Under the pieces are notes generated by a model. It did no database searches. It was not told the origin of the DNA and was given only the letters and a program-made list of their open reading frames with translations. A program made the translations under genes and the position numbers. Below are positions 18,192 to 27,381 of a stretch of DNA of 64,000 nt, piece after piece (the first letter of the stretch is position 1; each line of letters begins with the position of its first letter). The DNA lies in NCBI GenBank assembly GCA_024693365.1, contig JAILLF010000010.1, forward strand, positions 229,247 through 293,246, in the 5' to 3' direction. Origin of the DNA: Acetatifactor sp. (GTDB taxonomy: Bacteria > Bacillota > Clostridia > Lachnospirales > Lachnospiraceae).

Positions 18192-18239
18192 GCATCTCTT
18201 AAAATTCTTTTAAGATTCTCGAAAGAAGGCATTTTATGG

Positions 18240-18268
18240 TTGATAAAAAATGGCAAACGTGATAAATT
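18240..18268 (+). promoter_or_regulatory. Sigma-A type promoter of the lipoprotein gene
   Basis: TTGATA and TAAATT are separated by 17 bases, about 45 bases upstream of the ATG and back-to-back with the ilvB promoter. Confidence 0.7.
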
Positions 18269-18313
18269 GTATCTGTTTAAGAAGAACGTGAACTTTTGGA
18301 GGAATGCTTAGAA

Positions 18314-18823
18314 ATGCATAAGAGAATTAGATTAATACTTTTGGCCATTGTTTTTTCCGTTTTTTTCTGCGGCTGCAGCAAGAAAACAGATCCCGAGGCC
18401 GTCAAGTTTAAGAATGACATAGAAAATTTCTGTAACAGCATCTCAAACCTGGATCAATCCATCAATCAGATTGACGCGACTTCAGACAACGCTCCTGCCC
18501 AGCTTTTAGAGTATTTGGACGAAGTGGCAATGCGTTTTAAGACTTTTGCCGCACTGGATTTTCCGGAGAAATATGATTATCTCGAGCATTTGGCCGATGA
18601 AGGCAGCGATTACATGAGCGTGGCAGTTGATAATTATCACAAAGCCTTTTCCAACGGTGCCTATAATGAAAACATTTCTGAATTTGCCCAAGAGAATTAT
18701 TCCAGAGCCATTAAAAGAATTAAGATTATCATCGCTCTTCTGAAGGGTGAAGAAATTACGGATCCCGACATCGTCATCTCCTACAAGAGTGACGAAGCAG
18801 CCACGGAACAACCTGAAGAATAA
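18314..18823 (+). CDS. Putative lipoprotein of unknown function
   Basis: The product is 169 residues and matches no family that I recognise. The N-terminus is a lipoprotein-type signal: MHKRIR, hydrophobic LILLAIVFSVFF, then CGCSKK, with the second Cys as probable lipidation site (the -2 residue is also Cys, which is unusual). The mature part is acidic and helical, with NDIENFCNSISNLDQSINQI and AMRFKTFAALDFPEKYDYLE, and resembles small periplasmic helical-bundle proteins. The start at ATG 18314 has GGAGG upstream; an in-frame TTG at 18296 lies at the ribosome site itself. It is monocistronic, with its own promoter and terminator. Confidence 0.78.
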   Translation: MHKRIRLILLAIVFSVFFCGCSKKTDPEAVKFKNDIENFCNSISNLDQSINQIDATSDNAPAQLLEYLDEVAMRFKTFAALDFPEKYDYLEHLADEGSDYMSVAVDNYHKAFSNGAYNENISEFAQENYSRAIKRIKIIIALLKGEEITDPDIVISYKSDEAATEQPEE

Positions 18824-18855
18824 CTCTTTTAGCCAATTTATAAAATTACAAATAA

Positions 18856-18896
18856 AAAAGCTTGACCGGATCTGATTCCAGCCAAGCTTTTCTTTT
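18856..18896. terminator. Bidirectional terminator between the lipoprotein and GGGtGRT genes
   Basis: AAAAGCTTG and CAAGCTTTT form a 9-bp stem with partial inner pairing, A-rich on one side and T-rich on the other. It sits between convergent genes and can serve both. Confidence 0.85.
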
Positions 18897-18916
18897 GCCT
18901 CAAAATATTTCTTTGA

Positions 18917-19927
18917 TTAGAACTTACCAGCGGTTGCTGCTTCCTCAATGCCTACTGCAACTGCTACGGTAGCGCCAACCATAGGGTTATTACCCATACC
19001 GATCAGACCCATCATCTCAACGTGAGCAGGTACGGAGGAGGAACCAGCAAACTGAGCGTCGCTGTGCATTCTTCCAAGGGTATCGGTCATGCCGTAGGAA
19101 GCAGGACCGGCTGCCATGTTGTCGGGATGCAGGGTACGTCCGGTACCGCCGCCGGATGCAACGGAGAAGTACTTCTTACCAGCCTCGGTGCGCTCCTTCT
19201 TGTAGGTACCTGCAACGGGATGCTGGAATCTGGTAGGATTAGTGGAGTTACCGGTAATGGAAACGTCTACGTTCTCCTTCCACATGATTGCAACGCCTTC
19301 AGGAACGGAGTTTGCGCCGTAGCAGTTAACCTTAGCGCGAAGTCCTTCGGAATATGCCTTGCGGGATACTTCCTTAACGGTGTTGGTATAAGGATCGTAC
19401 TCAGTCTCAACGAAGGTGAAACCATTGATTCTGGAAATGATCTGTGAAGCGTCTTTTCCAAGACCGTTCAGAATAACGCGAAGGGGCTTCTGACGAACCT
19501 TGTTAGCCTTCTCAGCGATACCGATGGCACCCTCTGCAGCAGCGAAGCTCTCGTGACCGGCAAGGAAGCAAAAGCAATCCGTGTCCTCTTCGAGAAGCAT
19601 CTTGCCAAGGTTACCATGGCCAAGACCTACCTTACGGGTATCAGCAACGGATCCGGGAATGCAGAATGCCTGAAGTCCCTCACCAATTGCAGCTGCAGCG
19701 TCTGCAGCCTTACGGCAATTCTTCTTGATCGCGATGGCAGCACCAACGGTGTATGCCCAGCAAGCGTTCTCAAAGCAGATGGGCTGGATCTTCTTAACCT
19801 GCTCATATACGTCAAGACCTGCATCCTTCGTGATCTTCTCAGCTTCTTCCAGGGAAGAGATGCCATAGCTGTTTAATACTTTATTGATCTGATCAATACG
19901 TCTTTCATATGATTCAAATAATGCCAT
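18917..19927 (-). CDS. GGGtGRT protein (family of unknown function)
   Basis: The product is 336 residues and contains the eponymous motif SGGGTGRTLHPDNM with GGGTGRT at about 259-265. The family is known from anaerobes and is nearly always beside an Fe-S scaffold protein, as here, but its biochemical role is not established. It also has a Gly-rich segment GLGHGNLGKMLLEEDTDCFC and FLAGHESFAAAEGAIGIAEK in the middle, and GMGNNPMVGATVAVAVGIEE at the end. There is no signal peptide. It starts 20 bases after the stop of the scaffold gene with GGAGG upstream, so the two are co-transcribed. Confidence 0.9.
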   Translation of the reverse strand: MALFESYERRIDQINKVLNSYGISSLEEAEKITKDAGLDVYEQVKKIQPICFENACWAYTVGAAIAIKKNCRKAADAAAAIGEGLQAFCIPGSVADTRKVGLGHGNLGKMLLEEDTDCFCFLAGHESFAAAEGAIGIAEKANKVRQKPLRVILNGLGKDASQIISRINGFTFVETEYDPYTNTVKEVSRKAYSEGLRAKVNCYGANSVPEGVAIMWKENVDVSITGNSTNPTRFQHPVAGTYKKERTEAGKKYFSVASGGGTGRTLHPDNMAAGPASYGMTDTLGRMHSDAQFAGSSSVPAHVEMMGLIGMGNNPMVGATVAVAVGIEEAATAGKF

Positions 19928-19947
19928 TGTATTTTGCCTCCTCTTCC

Positions 19948-20652
19948 TTATTTCACTTCTTTATCGGTTCTGGGATCAATGATCTTCACTGCGTCAGCAA
20001 CGCGGCCATACTGACCACAAGCCTTCTCGTATGCAGTGTTGGGATCGTCACCCTTCTTGATGAAGTCGGTCATCTTTCCGAGGCTGACAAACTTGTAACC
20101 GATGATCTGGTTCTCTGCATCCAGAGCGATGCCGGTAACGTAACCTTCAGCCATCTCCAGATAACGAGGACCCTTTGCAAGCGTACCGTACATGGTGCCA
20201 ACCTGGCTTCTAAGTCCCTTACCAAGATCCTCAAGTCCGGCGCCAACAGGCAGACCTTCCTCGGAGAATGCACTCTGGCTGCGGCCGTAAACGATCTGCA
20301 GGAAGAGTTCTCTCATAGCGGTGTTAATAGCGTCACATACAAGGTCAGTGTTCAGAGCCTCCATAACGGTAAGGCCGGGAAGAATTTCAGCAGCCATTGC
20401 TGCGGAATGGGTCATGCCGGAGCATCCGATGGTCTCAACGAGAGCCTCCTGAATGATACCCTCCTTAACGTTGAGGGAAAGCTTGCAGGCACCCTGCTGA
20501 GGTGCGCACCAGCCTACGCCATGGGTAAAACCAGAGATGTCTTCCACTCTCTTTGCCTGCACCCACTTTGCTTCTTCAGGGATGGGAGCGCAGCCGTGAT
20601 GTACGCCCTGTGCCACGGGACACATTTCTTCAACTTCCTTTGAATAAATCAT
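19948..20652 (-). CDS. Iron-sulfur cluster assembly scaffold-like protein (partner of GGGtGRT)
   Basis: This is a NifU/IscU-N-related scaffold variant of 234 residues. Cysteines at about 11, 21, 49, 56 and 77 lie in MCPVAQGVHHGC, GWCAPQQGAC and TIGCSGMTHS, which supports metal or cluster binding. The segment CSGMTHSAAMAAEILPGLTV matches the scaffold-family core. The start at ATG 20652 has AAAGGAG 8 bases upstream; an upstream in-frame ATG at 20697 has none. It is followed directly by the GGGtGRT gene. The pair is probably dedicated to one Fe-S target, which is not identifiable here. Confidence 0.85.
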   Translation of the reverse strand: MIYSKEVEEMCPVAQGVHHGCAPIPEEAKWVQAKRVEDISGFTHGVGWCAPQQGACKLSLNVKEGIIQEALVETIGCSGMTHSAAMAAEILPGLTVMEALNTDLVCDAINTAMRELFLQIVYGRSQSAFSEEGLPVGAGLEDLGKGLRSQVGTMYGTLAKGPRYLEMAEGYVTGIALDAENQIIGYKFVSLGKMTDFIKKGDDPNTAYEKACGQYGRVADAVKIIDPRTDKEVK

Positions 20653-20800
20653 GTGAAATCTCCTTTCGATGTTCTCTATTTCATGATACCGTCCCAAGTC
20701 TCCTTAGAGTTTGACAAAAAAGTATCATTATCTCGATTATTTTCTCACGTTTAATGAAAAAAAACAAGCATTAACTCAATGATTTCGAGACTTTTTTACG

Positions 20801-22873
20801 TTATTTTGACTTACCTGATTTGTAGAACCGGGAAGCGGTTTGGAATTTCTGATAAAGGGAACCTTGATTGTTTAATTGCTTGACGATATTGGTCCTTCTT
20901 CCAACGAAATCCGACAGTTTTCCCATGTATTCGTCCGACGAGATGCTTCCGTCAGCCACCATGGTAAGTCCTTTTTCCCAGCTTGCCGTCAGTTTAGGCT
21001 CCAAAAGAGGCTTGATCGATCCCTCAACAACGTCATAAATCATCTCTCCCATCAAAGTTGGCGTGAGCACCTGCGTCTTTTTATTCAAGGCTAGATACTC
21101 AATGTTCACCAGCTTTTTCAGGATTTCCGCACGCGTTGCGCTGGTCCCGATGCCGCTTCCCTTGATCTGGGCCCGCAATTCTTCATCCTCTATAAATTGT
21201 CCCGCATTCTCCATGGTCAGGATAATGCTTCCAGAAGTATAACGCTTGGGCGGCTTTGTCTCCCCTTCTTTTAATTCATAGGACTTAACGCCAACCTCTG
21301 CGCCTTTTTTCAGTTTCATCAAAAGCTCCATAAAGGCTTCGTCGCATTTCAGCTCCTGTTCGCCCTCGCCATCCTTATCCCCGTCTTTTTCAGCATCCTT
21401 TTCCACAGTTTCCGCATTTTTTGCATTCTTATCATCCGAAGAAGCATCCTTTTTGAACGAGAATGCGGAAACCTTTAAGAATCCCTCTTCCACAAGCACC
21501 TTGAAGTTAGAGAAGAACCGTTCTTCCTTGACCTTCACCGTCAATGCGAATTTCTGATAGGTTGCAGGCGGATAGAAAATGCTCAAAAACCTTCTGACAA
21601 TGACTTCATATACCTTTGCATTTAACGGGGAAAGGGAATTTAGATTGCCAAGTCCCTGTCCCGTCGGAATGATCGCATAGTGATCCGTGATCTGCTTGTC
21701 GTTTACGTATCTCGTCTTCGCAATCCCCTTGTAGCTTCCGTTTTGCAGAATTTCATTGGCAAATTGCGATACAAGTCCATATCCTTTCAGACCACCAATG
21801 TTCTTATGAATTTCCTTTGCAACGGCCGTCGAAAGCACTCTGGCGTCCGTACGGGGATAAGTCACCATCTTCTTTTCATACAATTCCTGGATAATCTGCA
21901 GGGTCTGATCCGGACTGATCTTAAAGTATTTCGAACAGTCATTTTGAAGCTCTGCCAGATTATAAAGGAGCGGCGCGTTACGGTTTTCCTTTTTCTTTTC
22001 AATGGATTCAACAATGACGGGACCTACCGGCTCTTCTTCCAAGTGCGCGATCAATTCCCTTGCACTCTTTTCTTCCTTAAATCCATTTTCCTTATATAGG
22101 AGCGGTGACATGAAATACGGTGATCCTTCCACGGCCTTCCACTCACCGCTAAAGCTCTTCCCCTCCAACAGGAAATTGCCGATCACGCGGTAAAATGGCG
22201 TCTTTACGAAATTCCGGATCTCCCTCTCCCTGTTCACCACCATGCCAAGCACACAGGTCATCACGCGACCTACGCTGATCACGGCTTTATCGCGCTTTAG
22301 GTAATCCTTCACGGCATAACCGTATTTCAAAGTCAATGCCCTGGAAAAATTGATTCCCATCAGATAATCTTCCTTCGCGCGAAGATATGCAGCGTCACTG
22401 AGATGATCATATTCCGAAAGATCCTTTGCTTCACGGATCCCTCTTAGAATCTCTTCCTCCGTCTGGGAATCGATCCATACGCGTTTTCTTTCCTTCCCTT
22501 TTACGCCGGACATCTGTTCCACAAGGCGATATATGTATTCTCCCTCGCGCCCGGAGTCCGTGCAAACGTAGATTCTCTCCACGTCAGGGCGCTTTAAAAG
22601 GCCACTGACCACCTCAAACTGCTTTGCGGAGCTGGCAATGACCTCATATTTGAATTCCTGCGGCAGAAAGGGAATGGTATCAAAGCTCCAGCGTTTTAAC
22701 TTCTCGTCGTAAACCTCCGGATAACTCATGGTCACCAGATGTCCGACGCACCACGTGATCACCGAATTCTCGGATTCCACGTAACCGTCAAATTTACGCA
22801 TATTTTCTTTCAGAGCATTGGCAAATTCCCTTGCCACGCTAGGTTTTTCTGCTATGTATAAATTCTTACCCAA
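20801..22873 (-). CDS. topB: DNA topoisomerase III (type IA)
   Basis: This type IA topoisomerase resolves single-strand linkages. The 690-residue product opens with the TOPRIM segment NLYIAEKPSVAREFANAL. It has CTDSGREGEYIYR at about 104-116 and the catalytic Tyr at about 339 in VTYPRTDARVLS. GSGIGTSATRAEIL is the conserved C-terminal-domain motif. A low-complexity Asp/Lys/Glu insert follows about residue 470. It has no C-terminal zinc fingers, which fits TopB rather than TopA. The start is TTG at 22873, with GAGG 7 bases upstream, 4 bases beyond the stop of the GGDEF-EAL gene. Confidence 0.93.
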   Translation of the reverse strand: MGKNLYIAEKPSVAREFANALKENMRKFDGYVESENSVITWCVGHLVTMSYPEVYDEKLKRWSFDTIPFLPQEFKYEVIASSAKQFEVVSGLLKRPDVERIYVCTDSGREGEYIYRLVEQMSGVKGKERKRVWIDSQTEEEILRGIREAKDLSEYDHLSDAAYLRAKEDYLMGINFSRALTLKYGYAVKDYLKRDKAVISVGRVMTCVLGMVVNREREIRNFVKTPFYRVIGNFLLEGKSFSGEWKAVEGSPYFMSPLLYKENGFKEEKSARELIAHLEEEPVGPVIVESIEKKKENRNAPLLYNLAELQNDCSKYFKISPDQTLQIIQELYEKKMVTYPRTDARVLSTAVAKEIHKNIGGLKGYGLVSQFANEILQNGSYKGIAKTRYVNDKQITDHYAIIPTGQGLGNLNSLSPLNAKVYEVIVRRFLSIFYPPATYQKFALTVKVKEERFFSNFKVLVEEGFLKVSAFSFKKDASSDDKNAKNAETVEKDAEKDGDKDGEGEQELKCDEAFMELLMKLKKGAEVGVKSYELKEGETKPPKRYTSGSIILTMENAGQFIEDEELRAQIKGSGIGTSATRAEILKKLVNIEYLALNKKTQVLTPTLMGEMIYDVVEGSIKPLLEPKLTASWEKGLTMVADGSISSDEYMGKLSDFVGRRTNIVKQLNNQGSLYQKFQTASRFYKSGKSK

Positions 22874-22877
22874 ATCT

Positions 22878-24605
22878 TTACCTCGCTGTCTGACTCCTTA
22901 GTAACGTTTCCGCCTCAGCGACGGAAAGAGGTTTTCCGCAAAGAAAACCTTGGATCACGTCGCACCCGATGGCGTGTAAATATTTATATTGCTGTTCTTG
23001 CTCAACGCCTTCCGCAATGGACTCAAATCCAAGGGATTTCACCATGTCTACGATAGATTCCGTAATGATTCTTGTAGCGGAATCCGTAAGTACCGTATCG
23101 ATAAAGGATTTATCGATTTTTAGCGTATTGATCGGAAGCTTTTTTAAATAACTCAGGGAAGAAAATCCCGTTCCGAAATCATCCAGGGAAATACGGATGC
23201 CTTTGCTCTGCAAAAGCCGCATCTTTTCACGGACAAGATCAAACTCCTCGATCAAAATACTTTCCGTCATCTCCAACTCAATAAAATAAGGATCCACCTT
23301 GTATCTTTGCAGGCATGCAAAAAGTCTGTCCACAAAATCATCCTGATTAAACTGCCTTGCGGATACGTTGATGGACATAATGAATCTGGCGTCAAAACGC
23401 GTTTGCCATTCTCCATATTGGCGGATTGCCTCTTCCACAACCCAATTGCCAATAGGGATAATGGCTCCATTCTTCTCGGCGATCGGAATAAACGTGCTCG
23501 GGCCAAGCTCCGCCTTATCGGCATTGCGGAAACGGATTAAGGCCTCCATGCCGCGCAGCTTCTTGTTGCCACTGTAAAACTGCGGCTGGAAATATAGTTC
23601 AAATTCCTTACCATGCATGGCTTTCTTGAGCTTTGATTCCACTTCAAGGCCAAGTCTAAATTCATTTAAAATCGGTTGATCAAAATAGACAAACGCATCT
23701 TTTCCACTGGTTTTCCCCTTCAGAAGAACGATTTCCGCGCAGTTTACCAAATCTGACGCAGTCTGAGCCGCCTCAGGATATTGCGCAACGCCGATGGTTA
23801 CGCTGATCACGACGTTTTGATTCATGCTAAGGTAGAAGGGATGTGCAAGCCTATCCGTGATGGCCCGGTGAATCTCATCAACGGTATAATCATCCTTTGG
23901 ATCATAGACTGCAAGACAATAGACGTCGCTGTTCAGATGACACGCAATTAGATTTTCCCGCTGTAATTCCTTCAAAAAGGCGCCCAATTGTTGGATCAGC
24001 TCATCTCCGCAGACCATGCCTAATCCATCGTTCACCTTATGGAAATCATCAATGTCAATCATCATGACGCTAACGACTTTATGATTTGTTTTTGCTTTTT
24101 GAATAAACTCGCCCGTAAGGAGGATAAAATAGTTCCGGTTATATAGACCGGTGCTTACGTCGTAGAAGGAATAATAGTTTAATTCCTCTGACTGTAATTT
24201 ATGCTTTGTCACGTCCAAAATGGATATGACCTTGCATTCCATGTTTCCCTTCGCGTCATAAACGACGCGGATCTGAAACTTAAACCAAGTTTTTCTCTTT
24301 CTGCAAAGGCACTCCAAAGAAGCTGATTCCTTCCCTGATTTCTCAAGGCAGATCAGTTCCCTCAGGGGAAACGCATATGGTTCGTCAACGACTTCATACA
24401 AGCGCTCAAGATCACGCTTGGTTCTTACGTCAAAGTCGAAATATTCCGACCAGTTACCGATGGTAACAATCTCACTTTTTGACGCATCAAGATAAAGGAA
24501 CGTACCTCCCGTCATTTCACAGATCAGGCGATACATCCTGTCTCTTGCACTCAAATTTTGATTCATTGCCTTTAACAGATCCATCTGATAGCCAGTTTCG
24601 TTCAT
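22878..24605 (-). CDS. GGDEF-EAL protein with degenerate GGDEF; probable c-di-GMP phosphodiesterase
   Basis: The product is 575 residues and cytoplasmic, with no membrane helix. Residues 1-135 form a PAS-like sensor (FLYLDASKSEIVTIGNWSEY). The GGDEF domain follows at about 140-310, but its signature reads VCGDEL at 198-203, so cyclase activity is doubtful. The EAL domain is intact: EAL at 354-356 (RGMEALIRFR), then NVSARQFNQDDF, ELEMTESIL, DDFGTGFSSLSYLKKLPIN and the terminal AEGVEQ. The likely role is c-di-GMP breakdown. The start at 24605 has GGGGG upstream. It sits between asd and topB and looks co-transcribed with topB. Confidence 0.88.
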   Translation of the reverse strand: MNETGYQMDLLKAMNQNLSARDRMYRLICEMTGGTFLYLDASKSEIVTIGNWSEYFDFDVRTKRDLERLYEVVDEPYAFPLRELICLEKSGKESASLECLCRKRKTWFKFQIRVVYDAKGNMECKVISILDVTKHKLQSEELNYYSFYDVSTGLYNRNYFILLTGEFIQKAKTNHKVVSVMMIDIDDFHKVNDGLGMVCGDELIQQLGAFLKELQRENLIACHLNSDVYCLAVYDPKDDYTVDEIHRAITDRLAHPFYLSMNQNVVISVTIGVAQYPEAAQTASDLVNCAEIVLLKGKTSGKDAFVYFDQPILNEFRLGLEVESKLKKAMHGKEFELYFQPQFYSGNKKLRGMEALIRFRNADKAELGPSTFIPIAEKNGAIIPIGNWVVEEAIRQYGEWQTRFDARFIMSINVSARQFNQDDFVDRLFACLQRYKVDPYFIELEMTESILIEEFDLVREKMRLLQSKGIRISLDDFGTGFSSLSYLKKLPINTLKIDKSFIDTVLTDSATRIITESIVDMVKSLGFESIAEGVEQEQQYKYLHAIGCDVIQGFLCGKPLSVAEAETLLRSQTAR

Positions 24606-24649
24606 GCGTTTTCCCCCATGCGACGGAACATATTTGAATCTCTTAAACC

Positions 24650-25735
24650 TTATTTTTTGGTGATGTAACCCTGTGCCTTCAAAAGCTCTGCGCAAAGCAC
24701 TGCGCCACCTGCCGCGCCGCGGATGGTATTGTGGGAAAGGCCTACGAACTTCCAGTCATAAACCGTATCCTCGCGAAGTCTTCCTACGCTTACGCCCATG
24801 CCGTTCTCATAATTTACGTCCAGGTTCACCTGAGGTCTGTTGTCCTCCTCAAGATACTGGATGAACTGCTTGGGAGCACTGGGAAGGGCAAGCTCCTGGG
24901 GAACGCCGGAAAAGCTCTTAAGCTTCTCGATGAGCTGCTCCTTGGTGGGCTTTTTCTTGAATTTCAAAAATACCGCAGCCGTATGACCATATAATACGGG
25001 CACGCGAATGCACTGACAGGTGATCACTGGCGTCGTTGCCGGAACAATCGCGCCATCCTTAATCTCACCCCAAAGACGAAGGGGCTCCTTCTCGCTCTTT
25101 TCTTCCTCACCGCCAATGTAAGGAATAATGTTTTCAACCATTTCAGGCCATTCCTTAAAGTTCTTGCCTGCGCCGGAAATTGCCTGATAGGTCGTTGCAA
25201 CGACTTCGTAAGGCTCAAACTCCTTCCATGCAGTCAATACGGGAGCATAGCTCTGGATGGAGCAATTCGGCTTAACTGCAATAAATCCTCTCTTGGTGCC
25301 AAGACGCTTCTTCTGGAACTCGATCACGTCAGCATGCTGGGGATTGATCTCCGGAACCATCATGGGAACGTCGGGCGTCCAGCGATGTGCGCTGTTATTG
25401 GATACAACGGGCGTCTCGGTCTTTGCATATGCTTCCTCAGCCTTCTGAATGGCTTCCTTAGTTCCTTCATATGCACTGAATACAAAATCAACCTGTGAAG
25501 CAACCTTCTCTACTTCATCCACGTTCATCACGATAAGATTCTTAACGGTCTCAGGAATGGGAGTATCCATCTTCCAACGATCACCAACTGCTTCCGCATA
25601 GGTCTTGCCTGCGGAACGAGGGCTTGCAGCAACTGCAACCACTTCAAACCAGGGATGATTCTCAAGAAGGGCAACGAATCTCTGCCCAACCATTCCCGTA
25701 GCACCCAAAATGCCAACCTTCAACTTTTCACTCAT
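24650..25735 (-). CDS. asd: Aspartate-semialdehyde dehydrogenase
   Basis: Asd reduces aspartyl phosphate to the semialdehyde, the branch point to lysine, threonine and methionine. The 361-residue product has the NADP loop GILGATGMVGQRFV at its N-terminus, the catalytic Cys in VKPNCSIQSYAP, and the long fungal/archaeal-type architecture (about 350-360 residues) rather than the shorter E. coli form. SGAGKNFKEWPEM is in the middle and GRLREDTVYDWKFVGLSHNT near the end. The ribosome site GAGGAG precedes the ATG. It follows argH by 118 bases, with a possible promoter (TTGACG, 17 bases, TAAAAA) in the gap. Confidence 0.95.
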   Translation of the reverse strand: MSEKLKVGILGATGMVGQRFVALLENHPWFEVVAVAASPRSAGKTYAEAVGDRWKMDTPIPETVKNLIVMNVDEVEKVASQVDFVFSAYEGTKEAIQKAEEAYAKTETPVVSNNSAHRWTPDVPMMVPEINPQHADVIEFQKKRLGTKRGFIAVKPNCSIQSYAPVLTAWKEFEPYEVVATTYQAISGAGKNFKEWPEMVENIIPYIGGEEEKSEKEPLRLWGEIKDGAIVPATTPVITCQCIRVPVLYGHTAAVFLKFKKKPTKEQLIEKLKSFSGVPQELALPSAPKQFIQYLEEDNRPQVNLDVNYENGMGVSVGRLREDTVYDWKFVGLSHNTIRGAAGGAVLCAELLKAQGYITKK

Positions 25736-25853
25736 AATCTTCTCCTCGCCTTCCGTCGTCTATTTCTTTGACGACTCTCTTCACGGCTTTTCGCCGTTTT
25801 CTTTTTATCGTAAACACATCTCTGCGTCAACTCACGAATTTATCAAACCACTC

Positions 25854-27233
25854 TTAGTTCTCTGCCAAGAATTGTTTGCCTGCTGCGATCTGTTCCTTCA
25901 TTGCCTCGGGTCCCGGCGCTCCGGTTGTCATGCGCTTTTCCACGCAAGTCTTTAGGGAGATGGCGTCATAGACGTCAAACTCAAACTGATCACAAAACTC
26001 CTTCAACTCCGCAAGCCCCATCTCTTCGATGGAAATACCCTTATCAATGCAGGCAAGCACGATTCTTCCAACGATTCCGTGAGCATCCCTAAAGGGAACG
26101 CCCTTTGTCACAAGATAATCTGCGAGATCCGTGGCATTTGTAAATCCTTTCATCGCGCTGGCCGCCATGCGTTCCTTGCGGAATTTCATTGTGGAAATCA
26201 TTCCGGTAAACAACGTGAGGCAATTCTCAACGGTATCAATGGCATCAAACGCCATCTCCTTGTCTTCCTGCATGTCCTTATTGTATGCAAGCGGAATTCC
26301 CTTCATTGTGGTCAAAAGACTCATCAGTGCGCCATACACGCGTCCGGTCTTTCCACGGACAAGCTCTGCAATGTCAGGATTCTTTTTCTGAGGCATGATG
26401 CTGCTTCCCGTAGAATAAGCGTCATCGAGCTCCACAAACTGATATTCATTGGAGTTCCAAACGATGATCTCCTCGCTAAATCTGCTAAGATGCATCATAA
26501 TCGTGGAAATTGCCGCCAAAAATTCGATCAGATAATCTCTGTCAGAGACGGAATCCATACTGTTTAAGGTGGGGCCGATAAAGCCTAACAGCTCTGCCAC
26601 GTACGCGCGGTCCAGAGGATAAGTCGTTCCGGCAAGCGCTCCCGCACCCAAAGGACAATAGTTCAGCCTTTGATGAATGTCCTTCATGCGAAGGCGGTCT
26701 CTCTTGAACATTTCAAAGTAGGCACCATAGTGATGCGCCAAGGTCACCGGCTGTGCCTTCTGCAAATGAGTAAAACCCGGCATGTAAGTGTCCAGGTTCT
26801 CTTCCATGGTCTTGAGAATCACTTCCATCAAGTGATTCAACAATAAATCGACGTCCAGAACCTTTTGTCTCACGTACAATCTCATGTCAAGCGCAACCTG
26901 ATCATTGCGGCTGCGTCCTGTATGAAGCTTCTTCCCGGCATCGCCAATGCGATCAATGAGATTCGCCTCAACAAAGCTATGAACGTCCTCATATTTGTGA
27001 TCGATCACAAGCCTTCCTTCGTCAACGTCTGCCATGATTCCCTTTAATCCCGAAATGATGGCATCCATTTCCTCATCGGTCAGAATTCCCTGCTTAGCAA
27101 GCATGGTAATGTGCGCCATGCTGCCTTGCACGTCCTGATGAAATAATCTTTTGTCAAAACTGATGGACGCATTAAAATCATAAACCATTTGGTCTGTTTC
27201 CTTCGTAAAGCGTCCGCCCCACAATTGTGCCAT
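25854..27233 (-). CDS. argH: Argininosuccinate lyase
   Basis: ArgH splits argininosuccinate into arginine and fumarate, the last step of arginine synthesis. The 459-residue product starts MAQLWGGRFTKETDQMVYDF and has the fumarase-superfamily signature GSSIMPQKKNPDIAELVRGK, plus TGRSRNDQVALDMRLYVRQK earlier. Length and motifs are standard. A clear promoter is present upstream. No argG or other arginine gene lies in the window, and asd follows, so argH here is separated from the rest of the pathway. Confidence 0.96.
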   Translation of the reverse strand: MAQLWGGRFTKETDQMVYDFNASISFDKRLFHQDVQGSMAHITMLAKQGILTDEEMDAIISGLKGIMADVDEGRLVIDHKYEDVHSFVEANLIDRIGDAGKKLHTGRSRNDQVALDMRLYVRQKVLDVDLLLNHLMEVILKTMEENLDTYMPGFTHLQKAQPVTLAHHYGAYFEMFKRDRLRMKDIHQRLNYCPLGAGALAGTTYPLDRAYVAELLGFIGPTLNSMDSVSDRDYLIEFLAAISTIMMHLSRFSEEIIVWNSNEYQFVELDDAYSTGSSIMPQKKNPDIAELVRGKTGRVYGALMSLLTTMKGIPLAYNKDMQEDKEMAFDAIDTVENCLTLFTGMISTMKFRKERMAASAMKGFTNATDLADYLVTKGVPFRDAHGIVGRIVLACIDKGISIEEMGLAELKEFCDQFEFDVYDAISLKTCVEKRMTTGAPGPEAMKEQIAAGKQFLAEN

Positions 27234-27273
27234 TTCACGTCTCCTTAGTTAAGTCTCGAAAATGTTGTTAAAT

Positions 27274-27302
27274 ATTTTAACACAGAAGGTCATAGAATGC
27301 AA
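27274..27302 (-). promoter_or_regulatory. Sigma-A type promoter of argH
   Basis: On the minus strand, TTGCAT and TAAAAT are separated by 17 bases, about 40 bases before the ATG. No obvious ARG-box palindrome was noticed. Confidence 0.75.
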
Positions 27303-27310
27303 CTACGGAT

Positions 27311-27349
27311 AAAAAAACTTCCCACGACCAATTGCTTGGCCGCGGGAAG
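27311..27349 (-). terminator. Terminator of the TM-helix channel gene
   Basis: On the minus strand, CTTCCCGCGGCCAAG pairs with CTTGGTCGTGGGAAG-type complement around a 4-base loop with two mismatches, then a run of seven T residues follows. Confidence 0.92.
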
Positions 27350-27381
27350 CTGCAAATTCAATTATTTTATTGCCTTCCTAA

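Noticed and set aside
18111..18313. T-box or amino-acid attenuator before ilvB
   Set aside because: The promoter lies about 50 bases from the start codon, leaving no room for a leader; no T-box core sequence or Ile/Leu/Val-rich short frame was found.
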